From Denticeps clupeoides (Eukaryota > Chordata > Actinopteri > Clupeiformes > Denticipitidae): 64,000 bases of DNA. Below the pieces are notes generated by a model. It saw only the letters and a list, made by a program, of their open reading frames with translations. It searched no databases and was not told where the DNA came from. The translations under genes and the position numbers were made by a program. Location of the stretch: positions 37,129,204 through 37,193,203 of the forward strand of contig NC_041708.1 in the NCBI RefSeq assembly GCF_900700375.1, in the 5' to 3' direction. This document shows, in pieces, positions 1 through 15,000 of this stretch. Each line of letters begins with the position of its first letter. Position 1 is the first letter of the stretch.

Positions 1-1330
1 AACCATTCAAGGCCTGGAAAACTTCAAGGACCTTTCCAGCTTTTTAATGACCGTAGGTGATGTAGCAATATGATAATCTTCATACATCACAAGGTTCTTA
101 TCAAATCTTACACATTACACCTTCACTGCAGCATATGGCACAAAATGTCCCAAATTACCAGTGTAATTTAACACGATCCAAAACCAACTGGACCGCAGCT
201 GCCCCACCCGTACCTTCACTGGGACACATGGGGCGACTGAAGCCAAAGGCGTTAAAAGTCGTATTGCACTCCCTCGCCAGATTCTCACACACTTTCCATT
301 CCTAGATAGATCCAGCAGCAGGTTCGCACCGCACGGCACACAGCGGAGGCTTGGATTTCATTCACTTGACCTTGTAGGAACGAATCCCACGGGTGGGTGT
401 GTGGGTGTCGGCGACTGCATAAAACACGCTTCCAAATGGCTCCCCAGACCACGGGGATTGTTCCCAGAACATTGCATCATGTTCCTCACAGGTTCCTTTC
501 AGGGTTTGATGTAAAGCCTATTTCACAAACCAAATCCATGTTGAGAAAATCCTGAAGCAAACACAGGAGATACTTTTTAGTGTTTTTATTAAAGAAGTAC
601 ATTCATTATTAATGATAATACTGAATAACATCCTTTATTAGGCCCAAAATGTCTCAGTTGTAGCAGCACCATGTCCCTTTTCTCCAGATACATTTGACCG
701 ATTCTCATCTATTCATATTAGCCATATTTTTTATAAAATGGAGCAATGTAATTTTGAACAAGCTTTAGTTTTGTAGCCTTACTTCTGCCAAAAATTGCAA
801 TAGTAATCTCCTGACCTATGTGTACAGTGCACGTGTCCATAAAAGAGGCATGTTTAATCATAATATTTTAACATTGCATGAATATATAAATGACCAGGTC
901 ACTAGATTTCTGCGTGGCAGCACGGGGGAGTGCACATGCATGGCCAAGAGCATCTGGCTGCAGCCACTGTGAGGCCATAACCCTAACACAACCCTGACCA
1001 CGGATAAAGTTGGCTTGTGGCGGAGCTCCACACCTCACAGTGGCTGATCCCCTCCGCAACGCGATCATGGAACACGTGCTTGAAGCTGAAAGCTTTGTCT
1101 CGTTTCGTGTCTTCTACTCTGTACTTGAGAGACACCACCAACCGGAATCAAATTCCTTGTATGTGATGATTGCACTTACTTGGCCAATAAACACGATTCT
1201 CATTCTGAAACACGTGGTGGGAATTTTTGGCCGTTAAAAGTTTTTAGATTCTAAGCGTGAGAAAAATACCACGTGTGGCGTGTGAGACATTTGGGTGTAA
1301 AGAGTGCTTTGGTCATTCTGCCTCGCTAAT
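1..1330. other. Intergenic, no gene seen
   Basis: I see no coding exon, RNA gene or clear transposon end in this stretch. The short open frames on both strands show no recognisable family, no splice-consistent partner and no codon bias. Confidence 0.5.
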
Positions 1331-1334
1331 CTGA

Positions 1335-1763
1335 GAGCAGTAGCTCAGACGGTCGGATCTGGAATTTGTCCCCTTATGACATCATAAGGGGAAAGGTTAC
1401 CTCCCATTTCTCATGCTTTATCCGCCTCTCCCCTAAAACATTATCTCCACCGACCGTCATGGCTTCCAAACGTGTGGAGCATTGCAGTCGCTCGGTGATT
1501 GAATGCAAAAATCCATCACGCGAGACTCTGAGGAACTAGCGGGTTCATTTTATGTACGACTTCCTGTCAGCGCCAAACATTGTGGTTGGTGAAAGGTGTT
1601 GATGACGTCATTTCCACGAATGCCCGCTCTCCTCCTCATTAGCATTTAAAGGGAAATCTCATTGTGGGACTGGATCAAAGTGGGTGTAATTCTGCACCAA
1701 GAGACGTCAGATACAGAATTAGGGGACCAACAAGGCTGAAAAATGATGTCAGGGGACCTTTAA
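1335..1763 (+). mobile_element. TTAA-flanked MITE copy, left end missing
   Basis: The right terminus ends GTCAGGGGACCT followed by TTAA (1760-1763). This matches the right end of the complete short copy at 30760-31101. Internal landmarks shared with the other copies are CTTCCTGTC, CCAAACATTGTGGTTGG, GACGTCATTTCC and CATTAGCATTTAAAG. No matching left terminus is visible, so the copy is truncated. It lies just downstream of the fbxl7 polyadenylation signal. Confidence 0.7.
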
Positions 1764-1842
1764 TATAAAAGTGGCATTGTCGGACATTGGGAAGACAGAT
1801 ATTGCACCGTGCCAAGTTTACAGTCAGTTTTCCTCCAGAGGC

Positions 1843-1848
1843 TTTATT
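1843..1848 (-). terminator. fbxl7: fbxl7 polyadenylation signal AATAAA
   Basis: TTTATT on the plus strand reads AATAAA on the minus strand, 48 nt past the fbxl7 stop codon (TGA, 1898-1896). It is the first canonical signal after the stop, which implies a short 3' UTR. Confidence 0.6.
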
Positions 1849-1895
1849 ACTAGATGCAGGAAGTGCAGACCTCCATTTGTCGACCCAGGCCGTCG

Positions 1896-4800
1896 TCAGT
1901 AAAAGGCGGGGACGGTGTGCTCGATGACACAGCGCCGGCAGTGCCGCCGCACCAGCTGCAGAGTCTCTGCGGGCACGTCACACTCCTGCACGTTGAGGAG
2001 CTGCAGCTCGGGGCAGCAGGCGGCCAACGCCCGCAGGCCGCGCCCGCTCACGCTCTCGCAGGCCCGCAGGCTCAGGCGCCTCAGGCGCGGGCACCCGCGG
2101 CCCAGAGCCTCCAGCCCCGAGTCCGACACCAGCGGGCACTTGCCCACGTCCAGCGAGCGCAGCCGCGGGCAGCTGAGGGCGAGGTGGCCGAGGCCGTGGT
2201 CCGTCAGGCCCTCGCAGCCGCGGGCGTTCAGGTAGTGCAGCCGCGGGCAGTAGCGCGCCACGAACCGGACGCCCACGTCGGTGATGCGGCAGCAGTGGGC
2301 CACGCTCAGGTACCGCAGCTGGCCCTCCAGCCGGGCCACCTCGCGCAGTCCGAAGTCACCCACCAGATGGCAGTCGCTCAGGCTCAGATTGCGCACCGCC
2401 GGGCAGTGGAGGGCCAGGTGGCGCAGGGCTTCGTCGGTCAGGCGCTGGCAGCGGCGCAGGTAGAGGTGGGTGAGGTGTGGGCAGTGGGCCGCGATGGCGC
2501 GAAGCCCCTCGTCCTGCAGGGAGGAGCAGTCGGTCAGGTCCAGGTAGCGGATGGAGACGGCCTGTCCGTGCAGGGGGGGCACGGGGGCAGAGGTGTCCTG
2601 TGCCAGGCTGATACAGGTGACTTTACTGCATCCTGAAGACAAAAAAACAACGCTAAGATCTTCTGCAATATGTGAAAAAAATAAATAAAAGAATAAACTA
2701 TTTAAAAGTGAAAAAAAGTGAAGTGATTGCCATTGTGATACACAGCAGCACAGCACATGGTGCACACAGTGAAATGTGCATTTAACCATCACCCTTAGTG
2801 AGCAGTGGACACCATGACAGGCGCCCGGGGAGCAGTGTGTGGGGACGGTGCTTTTTTTTATACTAAAGCTATAGCTATAACTATACGTAACTATAGTAGG
2901 TTAAGTATTACCAGTTTATGGGTAAAACTTTTTTGGTGGAGTCAAATGCAAAATTTAAAATAAATAATCTGAATCATGGAACACACAAGATATAATAACA
3001 ATAAAATGAACAGGTAAATAACTGGACAAGACAAATTATTAATAAAAACGGCAGCAAGACCAACGGCCCCAAGTCCACTTGCACAGAGGCGGCCCCTAGT
3101 GGCAGGTGGCTGCTATGGCTGAGACTTTCCAAAACTAGATACCTAAAGAAAAAAAAAATACAGAAAACTACATAGAAGGAAATTTGAATGTATTTCAAAG
3201 TAATATTCATATTCATGACAAGTCTCCTCCACTTTTTTCACCACTTAGAACAGCAGGTGTAAGAAGGTAATTGAGACGCGGTGGAAAAAAATAAATGTGC
3301 GCCACTCAAGCAGCTCGTAAATTTCCCGAGGGCGGTCAGGCATCAGCCAGAGCACATGTTCAGGATGTAAAAGTCAAAAGCATAATTGGCTGAAATTAAG
3401 CAGCAGAGAAAAACCACAGCGATATTCTGGCCGGCGCTGTGGGCTTACGGCCGATGCCACAGTTTATGGCTTTTCACCAAACCCGAGCTGCCATCGCATG
3501 TGTGCAAGATGTCTTTTCATAAGCGCATTTAATACATCATCCTACTTCATATATCTCAGAGGACCATCTGAAACCCTTGTTTTCAACAGGATATCTGTAA
3601 GCGAAGATATATTCTATACGCTAGCCCACAGTAGAGTTTTTGGAGCAAAGGACTCTTTGATGGCGTTTAATAAAATAGTCATTATTATGCATTATTGTCG
3701 GTGCTTTTTCAATGCCAACTGGCCTCGCCTCGCTCTATAATGGCCGGTAACCTGGCATGTGATCCCATAATGGCTTTCCCAGCTTGGGAGTGGGAGGAAA
3801 ACCGGAACCAATTAGCAAGTCTCCTGCTGGGATGTATGACAGGCAACATCTTGGTTTAAAAGGTGAAATTTGGCAGCTGCCAATCAAAGACTGGCTTGGT
3901 TTATACAGCTAGCGTTGAAACCAAAACTCATTAGTGCGGTGTGATGGTATTTTTAAATAAAAAATTGACCTGAAACGTTGAGGTACTCCAGGCTGGGGCA
4001 GCGGGACACCACCTGGAACACCGCCTCGTCCGAGATGTTGTAGCACCCCGCCACGTCCAGACGCCGCAGCTCCGGGCAGCACAGCGCCACCGCGCGGAGC
4101 CCGCGGTCCGTCAGCCGGCGGCAGCCGCTCGCCGCCACCGTCTCCAGGGTCAGGCACACGCTGGGGGTCTCCTGGCAGAGGCGGTGGGTGAGGACCCTCA
4201 GGGCGCGGTCGGCGTGGAGAGCCTCGCCCGTCAGACGGATGGCGCTCCAGAGGCGCGGGTCCCAGGCCAGGTGGTACCAGCGGAGGCAGACGCGGGCGCA
4301 GCGGCACAGCTGATTGGTGGTCAGGTGGGAGAAGACCTGCAGGAGGATGGAGTCGGCCAGGGCGTCGATGGGAGCGAGGTGCTGTTGGTGGCGTTTTGGA
4401 AGCCGGGACTGGGTGCGGGGTAGGGGGTGGACCATGGCAACTGTTTCTCCAGGGACGGGAGACGGGGACGTGGTCTTGTTGCCATTTTGGGAGATGGTTT
4501 GGGGGGAGAGGAGTGTCGATCGGTTCGGGTCTGAGGGGAAGAGAGAGAAAAGGTTTTTAATAAGGAACGTCTTCTGTCTATATTACTGGAGAACGGTACC
4601 ATTTGCCAATATTTAACTGGTACATTTACAGCATTTACCAGATGCCCTTATCCAGAGCGACTTACAGTCAGTAGTTACAGGGACAGTCCCCCCCCTGGAG
4701 ACACTCAGGGTTAAGTGTCTTGCTCAGGGACACAATGGTAGTAAGTGGGGTTTGAACCTGGGTCTTCTGGTTCATAGGCGAGTGTGTTACCCGCTAGGCT

Positions 4801-7800
4801 TCTACCACCCAAATACTGATATTTCCACAATGCCAAATGATGGACCTCCTGGTGTCCAGAAGACATCTGCCCTCTATTGAAGATGCAATACGCTCCCGAA
4901 CACAGCCCAGTAATGGTAATGCATGGTAATACAGCCCTCAAATAATGAGTTCGATTCAATGCTGTAAGTAAGACCATTAGATTCCCTTACACCATTTTTA
5001 CCATCTTTACTACTATTTTATTTGTTTGTTATTTAAGCCTGTCCTAAATGTATGCACCTTAAATTTCGCCGTTCCTTGAGAAGATAATCTTATCTGTGTT
5101 ACGTCCCTGGACATATGCTCCCACGTGTTCTGTGTGGCTGGCTGTGTTTTTGTGTCCTGTCTCTTTTAGGTTGACTTCATGGGAGGAGTTGAAGCCTTCC
5201 AGCTCCACCTACCATCTGCCATTGGTCACCTCCACCTATATAAAGAGACTTCAGATGGTGTTCGGGAGGTCCCCAGGGTAAGCTAGGCCCTTGCGCTTTC
5301 GGGAGGTCCCCAGGGTCCACGGAGATCTGCATGGCGCTCCGTTGGGGACCTCATTTGTGTTTCTTGTTGCTTTGTGTGATAGTACCCTTTGTTTAAAGTG
5401 AAGTGATTGTCACATGTGATACACAGCAGCACAGCACACGATGCACACAGTGAAATTTGTCCTCTGCATTTAACCCATCACCCTGAGTGAGCAGTGGGCA
5501 CCATGACAGGCGCCCGGGGAGCAGTGTGTGGGGACGGTGCTTTGCTCAGTGGCACCTCAGTGGTACCTTGGCAGATCGGGAATCGAACCAGCAACCTTCT
5601 GATTACAGGGCCACTTCCTTAACCGCTAGGCCACCACTGTTAGCCTGTTAGCCTGTTATGTGCCCTTTTTGTTGACTTGTGCGCGTTTTGAGATATCCCT
5701 GTTATCCCATCCCATCCCTTCCTTTAGGCTGTTTTGATGTTTATTAGCTGTCCTGAGTCCGCTGTTTATTGTACCTGTTAGCTCACTGTGAATAAAAGCA
5801 CTGTTTGTACGCTTTGTTTGCTGGTGACTGTGTAACAGTGGACCTCCTCCTCTCCACACCCTTGTTGCATTTCTGAGACCCCTAGACTTAGGAATGCGAC
5901 AATCTGATTTTACCATAATCTTCTCCTGCAGGCCAAGCAGAAAAACATTTTAGATGAATAGGATGGTTAATATATCTGAAAATGAGTAACTGACTGGAAA
6001 GGCGTATTTAAACCTCAGCAGTTGTGGCCGTGGTGTCTCAGGATCATTTACACTCAACAGAAACGAATACTAATCCCTCTCAAGATGTCAAAAAACTCAA
6101 ACGAATGAACTTAACAGCTTTCTGTGTTGATCGCCCACCACCCTGTGCCTGTGTGGCAAAAAAAACGTATATATCCACTTTTTAAAAATCCTGGAACTGA
6201 AATGCAGCCGCTGTTATGAATCTCTCCTGCTGTCCGATCCGGACCACGCCAAAGTCCTGGTAAATCCAGCTATAAGATTTACACGCGCACACCACCGCAC
6301 TCCGGACACGGACTCATCTGTCATTTTTATTCCTGCCCCGAAGCCTCCTATACGTCCGCATCCACCGCGGATATCTTGAGAGGGGAGTGGGGGTGCTGTC
6401 AGAGCGGCATGCAGATTTGTTTCCCAGGCCTGACCTCTGATCAGTCCGTCTCGAAGTTGCGCCATGATGGCATACGCAGGCCGCGCTGCGTCTGAATTCA
6501 GCTCACAGACAAGCTGACAAACACATCTGGAACATCTGCATCACTTTATTGCTGTGGAATTGTTCATTAAAAAGGGTTTCGGAAAGAAGTATGAACTATT
6601 TGACTGAATTGGTCCAGAAGTCAGAACTGGTTTGAAATGATAACACCTGATTTCATCCAAACTTTGACTCACTTTTTAAAAATAGGAATAAAAGGTGCTT
6701 TTCATGTTCACAGTTGGCCTAAAAATATTTCAGCACCCTGCTGTATCCCTTCTGGACTTCCTAAGCCCCCTGATCCTGGCTGGGTGGTCCCTCATGTGTA
6801 GCAAGTGACACACTCGACACCTTCACACCAGAGCATAATCTGATTTGTGTTACTTAAACTAAATCCGATAAAATGGGCAAATGTAAGGATCTGAGTGACA
6901 AGGACCAAACTGTGATGGCTAGACAGCCGGGATCTCCAAAACTGCCCTTACTTAACTTGAAGCATCTACTACCGACTACCTGCTGCCAGATACCACAGCA
7001 TAGAGATCTGATAAAGTCCATGTCTGCACAGCTCATGGCAGAAAGGAAACCTAGTCAACTGTTATATTACCGTGATTTATAATATTTCTTGTCTTACTTG
7101 ACGCATGTGCATCGGGACAGGGTAAAGCAACATCTGCACATCACTTTACGGCCAGTGCCGATGTTCGAAACCGCCGACGTAATTAGATCTTGATGCTGCT
7201 GTAATTATGTGTGTCACTGATCAGAGGAATGTTCCGTTACAGCACGCAGAACCGGAGGAACGCTAATTAGCTTCATCTTCTGCTCCGCGCGTTCGGTGGG
7301 AGTAGAGCAGCATTTTTAAGTGCTATTAGTATCTAGAACCTCTAAGTTTGGTTTAGAATAGGGCCTGAGAGGCCGAGAAAGGGCAGAGGTGGCCTAGCGG
7401 TTAAGGAAGTGGCCTTGTAATCAGAAGGTTGCAGGTTCGAATCCCGATCCGCCAAGATGCCACTGATGTCCCCTTAAAGAAGGTACCGTCCCCACACACT
7501 GCTCTCCAGGTGCCTGTCATGGCTGCCCACTGCTCACCAAGGGTGATGGTTAAAAGTAGAGGACACATTTCACCGTGTCACTGTTTGCTGTGTTGCAGTG
7601 TTTCACAATAACAGTCACTTCGCTTTAAACCTTAAATGTAATTAGTTACTGTACTTGAATAGTTTTTTTTTTTGTGTATCTGTACTTCACAAAAGTATTT
7701 ACATTTGTGGAGACTTTTTACGTTAACTCCGTTAAAGTCTCCACAAAACTAAGATGCACGCTGTAAGTGCACCAATCGAATTACATCGCGCAGCTATTGA

Positions 7801-10800
7801 CCTGCTTTACTACTGGTTGCATGAACTTGCTTATGCCGGTGTTCTGCCCTCTTTTGCTACCTGACAAAATCTGCTTCTAAGCGCTACAGAGCATTACACC
7901 GCAAATCTCCAAACAAAGAAAGTTTTTGCTACTCTTGCTTGTTTGCCAAAAGCAGAGGTTTATATGTTAGTTTTAACGTGGTTTATTTTAGACATTATTA
8001 AGGAAGCAGTTTCTGGCAGCATAAAACTATGTGTAAAAATATGCTACCCCACTAAAAACTACAGGAAGCAGTTTCTGGCAGCATAAAACTACGTGTAAAA
8101 TTCTGCTACCCAACTAAAAACTACAGGAAGCAGATTCCGGCAGCATAAAACTACGTGAAAAAATCTGCTACCCCACTAAAAACTACAGAAAGCAGTTTCT
8201 GGAAGAATAAAACTACGTGTAAAATTCTGCTACCCAACTAAAAACTACAGGAAGCAGTTTCTGGCAGCATAAAACTATGTGTAAAAATCTGCTACCCCAC
8301 TAAAAACTACAGGAAGCAGTTTCTGGCAGCATAAAACTACGTGTAAAAATATGCTACCCCACTAAAAACTACAGGAAGCAGTTTCTGGCAGCATAAAACT
8401 ACGTGTAAAAATCTGCTACCCCACTAAAAACTACAGGAAGCAGTTTCTGGCAGCATAAAACTACATGTAATAATCTGCTACCCCACTAAAAACTACAGGA
8501 ATCAGTTTCTGGCAGCATAAAACTACGTGTAAAAATCTGCTACCCCACTAAAAACTACAGGAAGGAGTTTCTGGCAGCATAAAACTACGTGTAATAATCT
8601 GCTACCCCACTAAAAACTACAGGAAGCAGTATCTGGCAGCATAAAACTACGTGTAATAATCTGCTACCCCACTAAAAACTACAGGAAGCAGTTTCTGGCA
8701 GCATAAAACTACGTGTAATAATCTGCTACCCCACTAAAAACTACAGGAAGGAGTTTCTGGCAGCATAAAACTACGTGTAATAATCTGCTACCCCACTAAA
8801 AACTACAGGAAGCAGTTTCTGGCAGCATAAAACTACGTGTAATAATCTGCTACCCCACTAAAAACTACAGGAAGCAGTTTCTGGCAGCATAAAACTACGT
8901 GTAAAAATCTGCTACCCCACTAAAAACTACAGGAAGCAGTTTCTGGCAGCATAAAACTACGTGTAAAAATATGCTACCCCACTAAAAACTACAGGAAGCA
9001 GTTTCTGGCAGCATAAAACTACGTGTAAAAATCTGCTACCCCACTAAAAACTACAGGAAGCAGTTTCTGGCAGCATAAAACTACGTGTAATAATCTGCTA
9101 CCCCACTAAAAACTACAGGAAGCAGTTTCTGGCAGCATAAAACTACGTGTAAAAATCTGCTACCCCACTAAAAACTACAGGAAGCAGTATCTGGCAGCAT
9201 AAAACTACGTGTAAAAATCTGCTACCCCACTAAAAACTACAGGAAGGAGTTTCTGGCAGCATAAAACTACGTGTAATAATCTGCTACCCCACTAAAAACT
9301 ACAGGAAGCAGTTTCTGGCAGCATAAAACTACGTGTAATAATCTGCTACCCCACTAAAAACTACAGGAAGCAGTTTCTGGCAGCATAAAACTACGTGTAA
9401 AAATCTGCTACCCCACTAAAAACTACAGGAAGCAGTTTCTGGCAGCATAAAACTACGTGAAAAAATGCTATCCCCTCTAAGTACAAGAAAGTTATTTTAT
9501 AGCATAAATCCTTATACAATGTAGGAAATGTGTAGGAAAAACCAACAGATGTAACTGAAAATTTCTGCTACGGTAGCAAATTCTGGCAAGGCAGCAAAAA
9601 AGGGCAGAACACCGGCATTTTAGAGAGATCCTCAGCCTGCCTCAGCCCTGTACAGTTTGTCTTCCAAGGATTCACTGTCTAATCTAAGGACACATGTAGA
9701 GGTACAGTTTAATTTTGATGGAAATTTCTGATAGCTAGTTAGCTAGACAGGTCCATTTCAAGTCGATGCCTGTGTCAGTCATTCTCGCCACCAAAACAAA
9801 CATCCAGACAGATTATGAATTAATGTTCATTTCACAGCGCGAAACACACATATTCTAATATTTCACCAAGGCACACATTTTATGTGTGCTGCATTAACAG
9901 GTCAAAATAGATTTAGGTGATTGTATTTACAATTCAAGCCATTATACGATATAATGATCAATTATATTGAATATAGTTGTAGATGAAAAACAAAATGTCC
10001 ATTAAAAACTCACACTCAGTACCAGCATTCAGTTGTAGAATTTTCACAGATTTAGCTTCCAAAGACTGTCTGTGTCAAAAGAAATAAAGTTGCTCTGATG
10101 CCACAGTCCCTGAGCAAGACACTTAAGCTTGTGTCTCCAGAGGGACTGTCCCTGTCTCTACTGAATGTAAGTTGTTCTGGATAACGGCGTCTAATAAATG
10201 TAAATGCAGTATATGATAATATGAATAGTAATCAGTGGCAGAGTAATTAATGCCATTTCATTTAAAACAATTATTGACCTAAAATGAATTGGTTTAAGCT
10301 GTCAATTAAAATTAGACACTTTTTACCTTTACGGTTGATACATAAGTACCAACATGTTGCCATGTGTGCAGCAGCCATGTTTCGAGGGGTGGCAGTAAGT
10401 AATAAAGCACCTCCAGAAGCACCAGTTCATCCATCCAGTATCAGATGGGTACTCGGGATCCGGCGATATCCAAATACCAGGTATTGGTGTTGGACCGGGG
10501 GAAGGAGAGAAATCCAGAAGACACACGGCCGAGTCTCACGTTGAGGATAAACCATGACCCCGTCAACACAGTCGGCCAACAGGACGCATGAAGCCGGTCC
10601 AAGCAGATGGAGTCAAGACAAACATCTCAGGCCCAGGAACGCCGAGGTGCCTGCCCGGCGAACAACGCGCTTGGTGACCAACGCACTCCGTTCCCAAACC
10701 TGTCAGGACGAAACGTTCCAATTCAGATCTTCACGGTGAACTTGTCCTCCCCAAACCGCATTTCATCAGTTTGGTTTACGAACCTGTAATTACGGACATA

Positions 10801-12027
10801 TCTCTTCCAGCTGCATGAACTAGACATGACCTGGCAAGGCCAGAGGATTCTTTCAGTTTGACATATCAGAGGGGGGAAAAAACCACCCAGTCCGACATCT
10901 GGTCTTTAACTTGGACATGCGTGCAGGAGAGAGAGCAGAGCGGCGGGGGAAACGACTAGCGGGCGACCGCAGCAAGGCATTCTGGGCTAATTGCGCTCGC
11001 TTTTGATGGATAAAGCAGGACATGGTGACACGTGAACCTCGCGACTCCAAATGCTGAATTCAGACAGCTTGCTGCCAGCTGCCATTAGCTTCAGATGCTC
11101 CTGGGGATTCATTAGGGTAACATATCCACATCGGAACGACTTGCCAGGATTATTATTTCAAAGAACAGGACTCGAGAAAATACAAGTCCGCCTGACACCG
11201 GCGTAAAGAGGCTTCGGTTTAAAAAGTGGGGAAGCCTTCTGAAGAAGAAGTAATGGCTTCATACAGATGTAAATGGAGAACTGAGGTAGAACACAATACT
11301 GTTTGGTGCCAAATTAGAGTCTCTGGGGGTCACATAAATGCTCGTCTTATATTTAGCAAAGACCGGAAAGTTTCACCTGCACAGCTGGAGAAGGTCAAAC
11401 AAGGCCATTATACAACCGCGATATGTCATCATCATCATTTTCCAATGGATGGATCATGATAATCAAATTTTCAGATTCCACCTTTTCATGCACCACCTCC
11501 ACTGGTGGGTGTGCTTATTGTTGACCGTATCTCTCGTTTCTACAGGTTTCTGTCCAGATTCTCTTAAATGGTCAGTACGGCCTAGAAAAGACACCAAAAA
11601 TTCAACTACTGGATTGGAAAATACATCTGATTTTTTTTTTATTATTTTAATTAGTATCCCACATGCTTTTTACTACAGGAAACCACGACGTCACAGGTAG
11701 CCCCGACCGCGAAACAATGGTGAAGGGTGCCGTCTCCTTCACGCCGCTCACTTGAGAAAGGCAGGAAAGTGCTGCGCCTTGTAGTCGTGACCGCGTGCCA
11801 CGCGTTTGTATGGCTCAGCCGAGAAAAGGCTCGGGAGATGAAGCCTCGATCCACTTCCTCTCATCCTTGCATCACACCCCCTCAATTGCCCAAGCCTCAG
11901 CATCTGTGCCGAGGACACCTGATCCCCCTGCGCCTCGGCACGCCGCAAATCTTCCCCGCAGGATACAGACACTCGGTCATCCCCAAGGCAAGAAAGACGT
12001 TTACCCTCAACCACATGAAACCAAAGA

Positions 12028-12066
<39 letters not shown>

Positions 12067-15000
12067 AGGCCCTGAACCTGTTGCCTTATGCTCGGTTAAA
12101 ACCAGAACGATCATAATCTAGCCTCTCGCAGACCCAGCGCCTGTTGAGACAGGATTACGCCGCTTGGAAGGGGATCTGCCCCCCCCCCACTTCACTCGCG
12201 CAGTCAGGACGAATAGCGGACCGCGGTTCCATCTGTCATGTGGTCGGGGCACGGCGGAGGGAAAGTTGCCGGGGTGAGGGAGGACGCGGATGCATTCGGG
12301 GGCCACAAGGCAAGCTTCGGAATTTTCCGTCCGGCCCAGTTCATGATCGAGAGCTCAGTGGGTCCGTAGCAAGAGCGATGACAACACACATGACGCACAA
12401 AGCAAGCTGGTATTGAAGACAACCATATGGCCATTGATTCCGGCATGAATACGACTTTCCATCACATCAAACTGAGTTACGAAGCATTCAGGCCCTGCGG
12501 TCAGACCACAAATTCACGTTCTGATCAATAATCATGACCACTCGGGATGACCACATCATCAATGATGCCATATTTTAACGGTCATCAGCTTCCTGTTATG
12601 AACTCGAATAAAACTGAGAACAGCATCATGAGGGGTGAAAGCCTGAAAAAAGGCTGAGTCGGCACTTCTTTGATCTTTAATGGGTGATTCTCACAAACTC
12701 AGCCACATGAAATCCACATAACACACATTTACGCATTACGTTAACATATAATACCGTGAGAATATTACCGTGTGATATTAACAAATGTGCGTGGCTACTG
12801 GATCAGATTCCCTGCAGGCGAGGAATAAAAAGATCACTCCTTTACTCGCGTATCCAGAACTTTTAATGCCTTGTGGGAATTGGCACACAACGGCAACAGA
12901 TTCCCGCCCCCCTCTACAACCATTACTCCCATCCACCATTGTATTGGCTAATGAAATTTACATCCAAAAATATGGACTAAAATTCTCATTCTATGAAACA
13001 TTTTTATAATGCTCTGAAAGTGAGAATTTTTGTAATGTTTCTCAAATAAATCTTTCAAACAACCCATAAGAATATTTACATTAACATCAATTTTGGAGTC
13101 CGAATTTGGAGTCACACTCAAAATTTAAGTGGATAAACACACTACAGGCTGATCCAACTTTGATGTAATGTTCTTAAAACAAATCAAAATGAGGATCGGT
13201 AGGGCGTGTGGCCTCCACGTGCCTGTATGACCTCCCTACAACGCCTGGGCCTGATGAGGTGGCGGATGGTCTCCTGAGGGATCTCCTCCCAGACCTGGAC
13301 TAAAGCATCCACCAACTCCTGGACAGTCTGTGACATGATGTCCCAGATGTGCTCAGTGTGAACCTGCTTACATCTGTGAAGAACACAGAGCAGACACATG
13401 CACATCTTCTGGCCTGCTGGAGGTCATTCTGTTCCTCCTTGCACAATGGTGGAGGTAGCGGTCCCGCTGCAGGGTTGTTGCTATGGTATTTATTAAACCA
13501 CGTTGCATGTTTGTGGGCCTGCCCACAGTGTGACCCTTCACACAGTTACAGTCTGAACTTTATATGCCCTTTCAATGAGACCATACACTCGCATGCATAC
13601 CTGCAGGAAACTCTGTAGAGGTCGAAGGCCAACCGAGGTTAGACTAGCAGCATGGTACTATAGACCAGACGTTTACCACGTGAACGTTTTGTTATTCCAG
13701 TAACTGTGAATGTTTGATGAACTGATTATGAAGTCAACTGAAGAAATATAAAATTCACAAATCTATTTGGTTCCTCATGCAGAAAGAATTGAAAATGAAA
13801 TTGAGCTCTAATCATCACGAATATATGATATAAGCTGTTTCAGAACATTTCAATCTTCCTCTGTTTCTATGTTCTTCATCACGTAACAGATGCATGTGCA
13901 TTTTATCCAAAAGGCAACTTTCCTCCGAACATTTAACCTCACCATTGATACAAGACAGCTGAGGAGCACCTGGGACACATTTTCCTATTGAAACCGACGC
14001 TGAACCCCTTCCTCCTTCAAACAACAAAGTCGGGACGTCAGTCGCCTTCAGTCCCACTGTCAAACAGCAGGACAGATGGGTGCTGGACCAGGTCTACCGG
14101 CACGGCTTCACTCGAATAACACTGCGCCACCAGCGTGAAGTCCGCTGATGTGTGTGTGTGTGTGTGTGTTATTGCCCCAGCTCCCTACCACACATTTGCG
14201 AACGATTTGCTCCATTAAATGGGAAAAATCAGCCTGGCATGTTGGCAAACACAAGCTAGTGATATTTGTGCAATAATATTTGGATAAGAGAGAGTGTGTG
14301 TTTTCATATACTCTTTAGTTACTGAATCAAGTTAATATACAGTACAGGCCAAAAGTTTGGAGACACCTTCTCATTCAACGTGTTTTCTTTATCTTCATGA
14401 CCATTTACGTTGGTAGATTCTCACTGAAGGCATCAAAACTATGAATGAACACACGTGGAGTTCTGTACTTAACAAAAAGTGGAGACCTGACCTCCACAGT
14501 CACCGGACCTGAACCCAATCCAGATGGTTTGGGGTGAGCTGGACCCCAACAAGTGCTAAACACCTCTGGGAACTCCTTCAAGACTGTTGGAGAAGCATTT
14601 CAAATGACGACCTCTTGAAGCTCAAGAGTGTCAAGAGTGTGCAAAGAGTGTGCAAAGAAGTAATCAGAGCAAAGAAACTAGAATATAAAACATGTTTTCA
14701 GTTATTTCACCTTTTTTTGTTAAGTACATAACTTAAGAAAATAAAGAAAACACGTTGAATGAGACGGTGTCCAAACTTTTGGCCTGTACAGTTTGTATGA
14801 CTTATGGGTCTCCATGGCCAAATCTTCTAACAAAGATCAACATTGACACGCTGCACGTCCATTCGCGTGGGAAACTTTGTGCAGATAAAATAAATGGAAA
14901 AAGGGCGCAATGCAACCCGTTTACAAACATCACAATCTGGAGGCATTAAAAAAACGCCGGACTGTTTAGACTGCGCCGAGCGATTCTCCCTCACTGACCC

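Noticed and set aside
1854-2636. 260-residue plus-strand open frame
   Set aside because: It lies exactly opposite the GC-rich final exon of fbxl7 and is an Ala/Gln-rich antisense shadow without family features.
7385-7460. tRNA gene
   Set aside because: A and B box-like words belong to the head of a SINE that recurs about ten times with body and tail. A cloverleaf is not preserved.
8000-9475. CRISPR-like array
   Set aside because: The units are contiguous 62-bp tandem repeats with no unique spacers, in a vertebrate genome.
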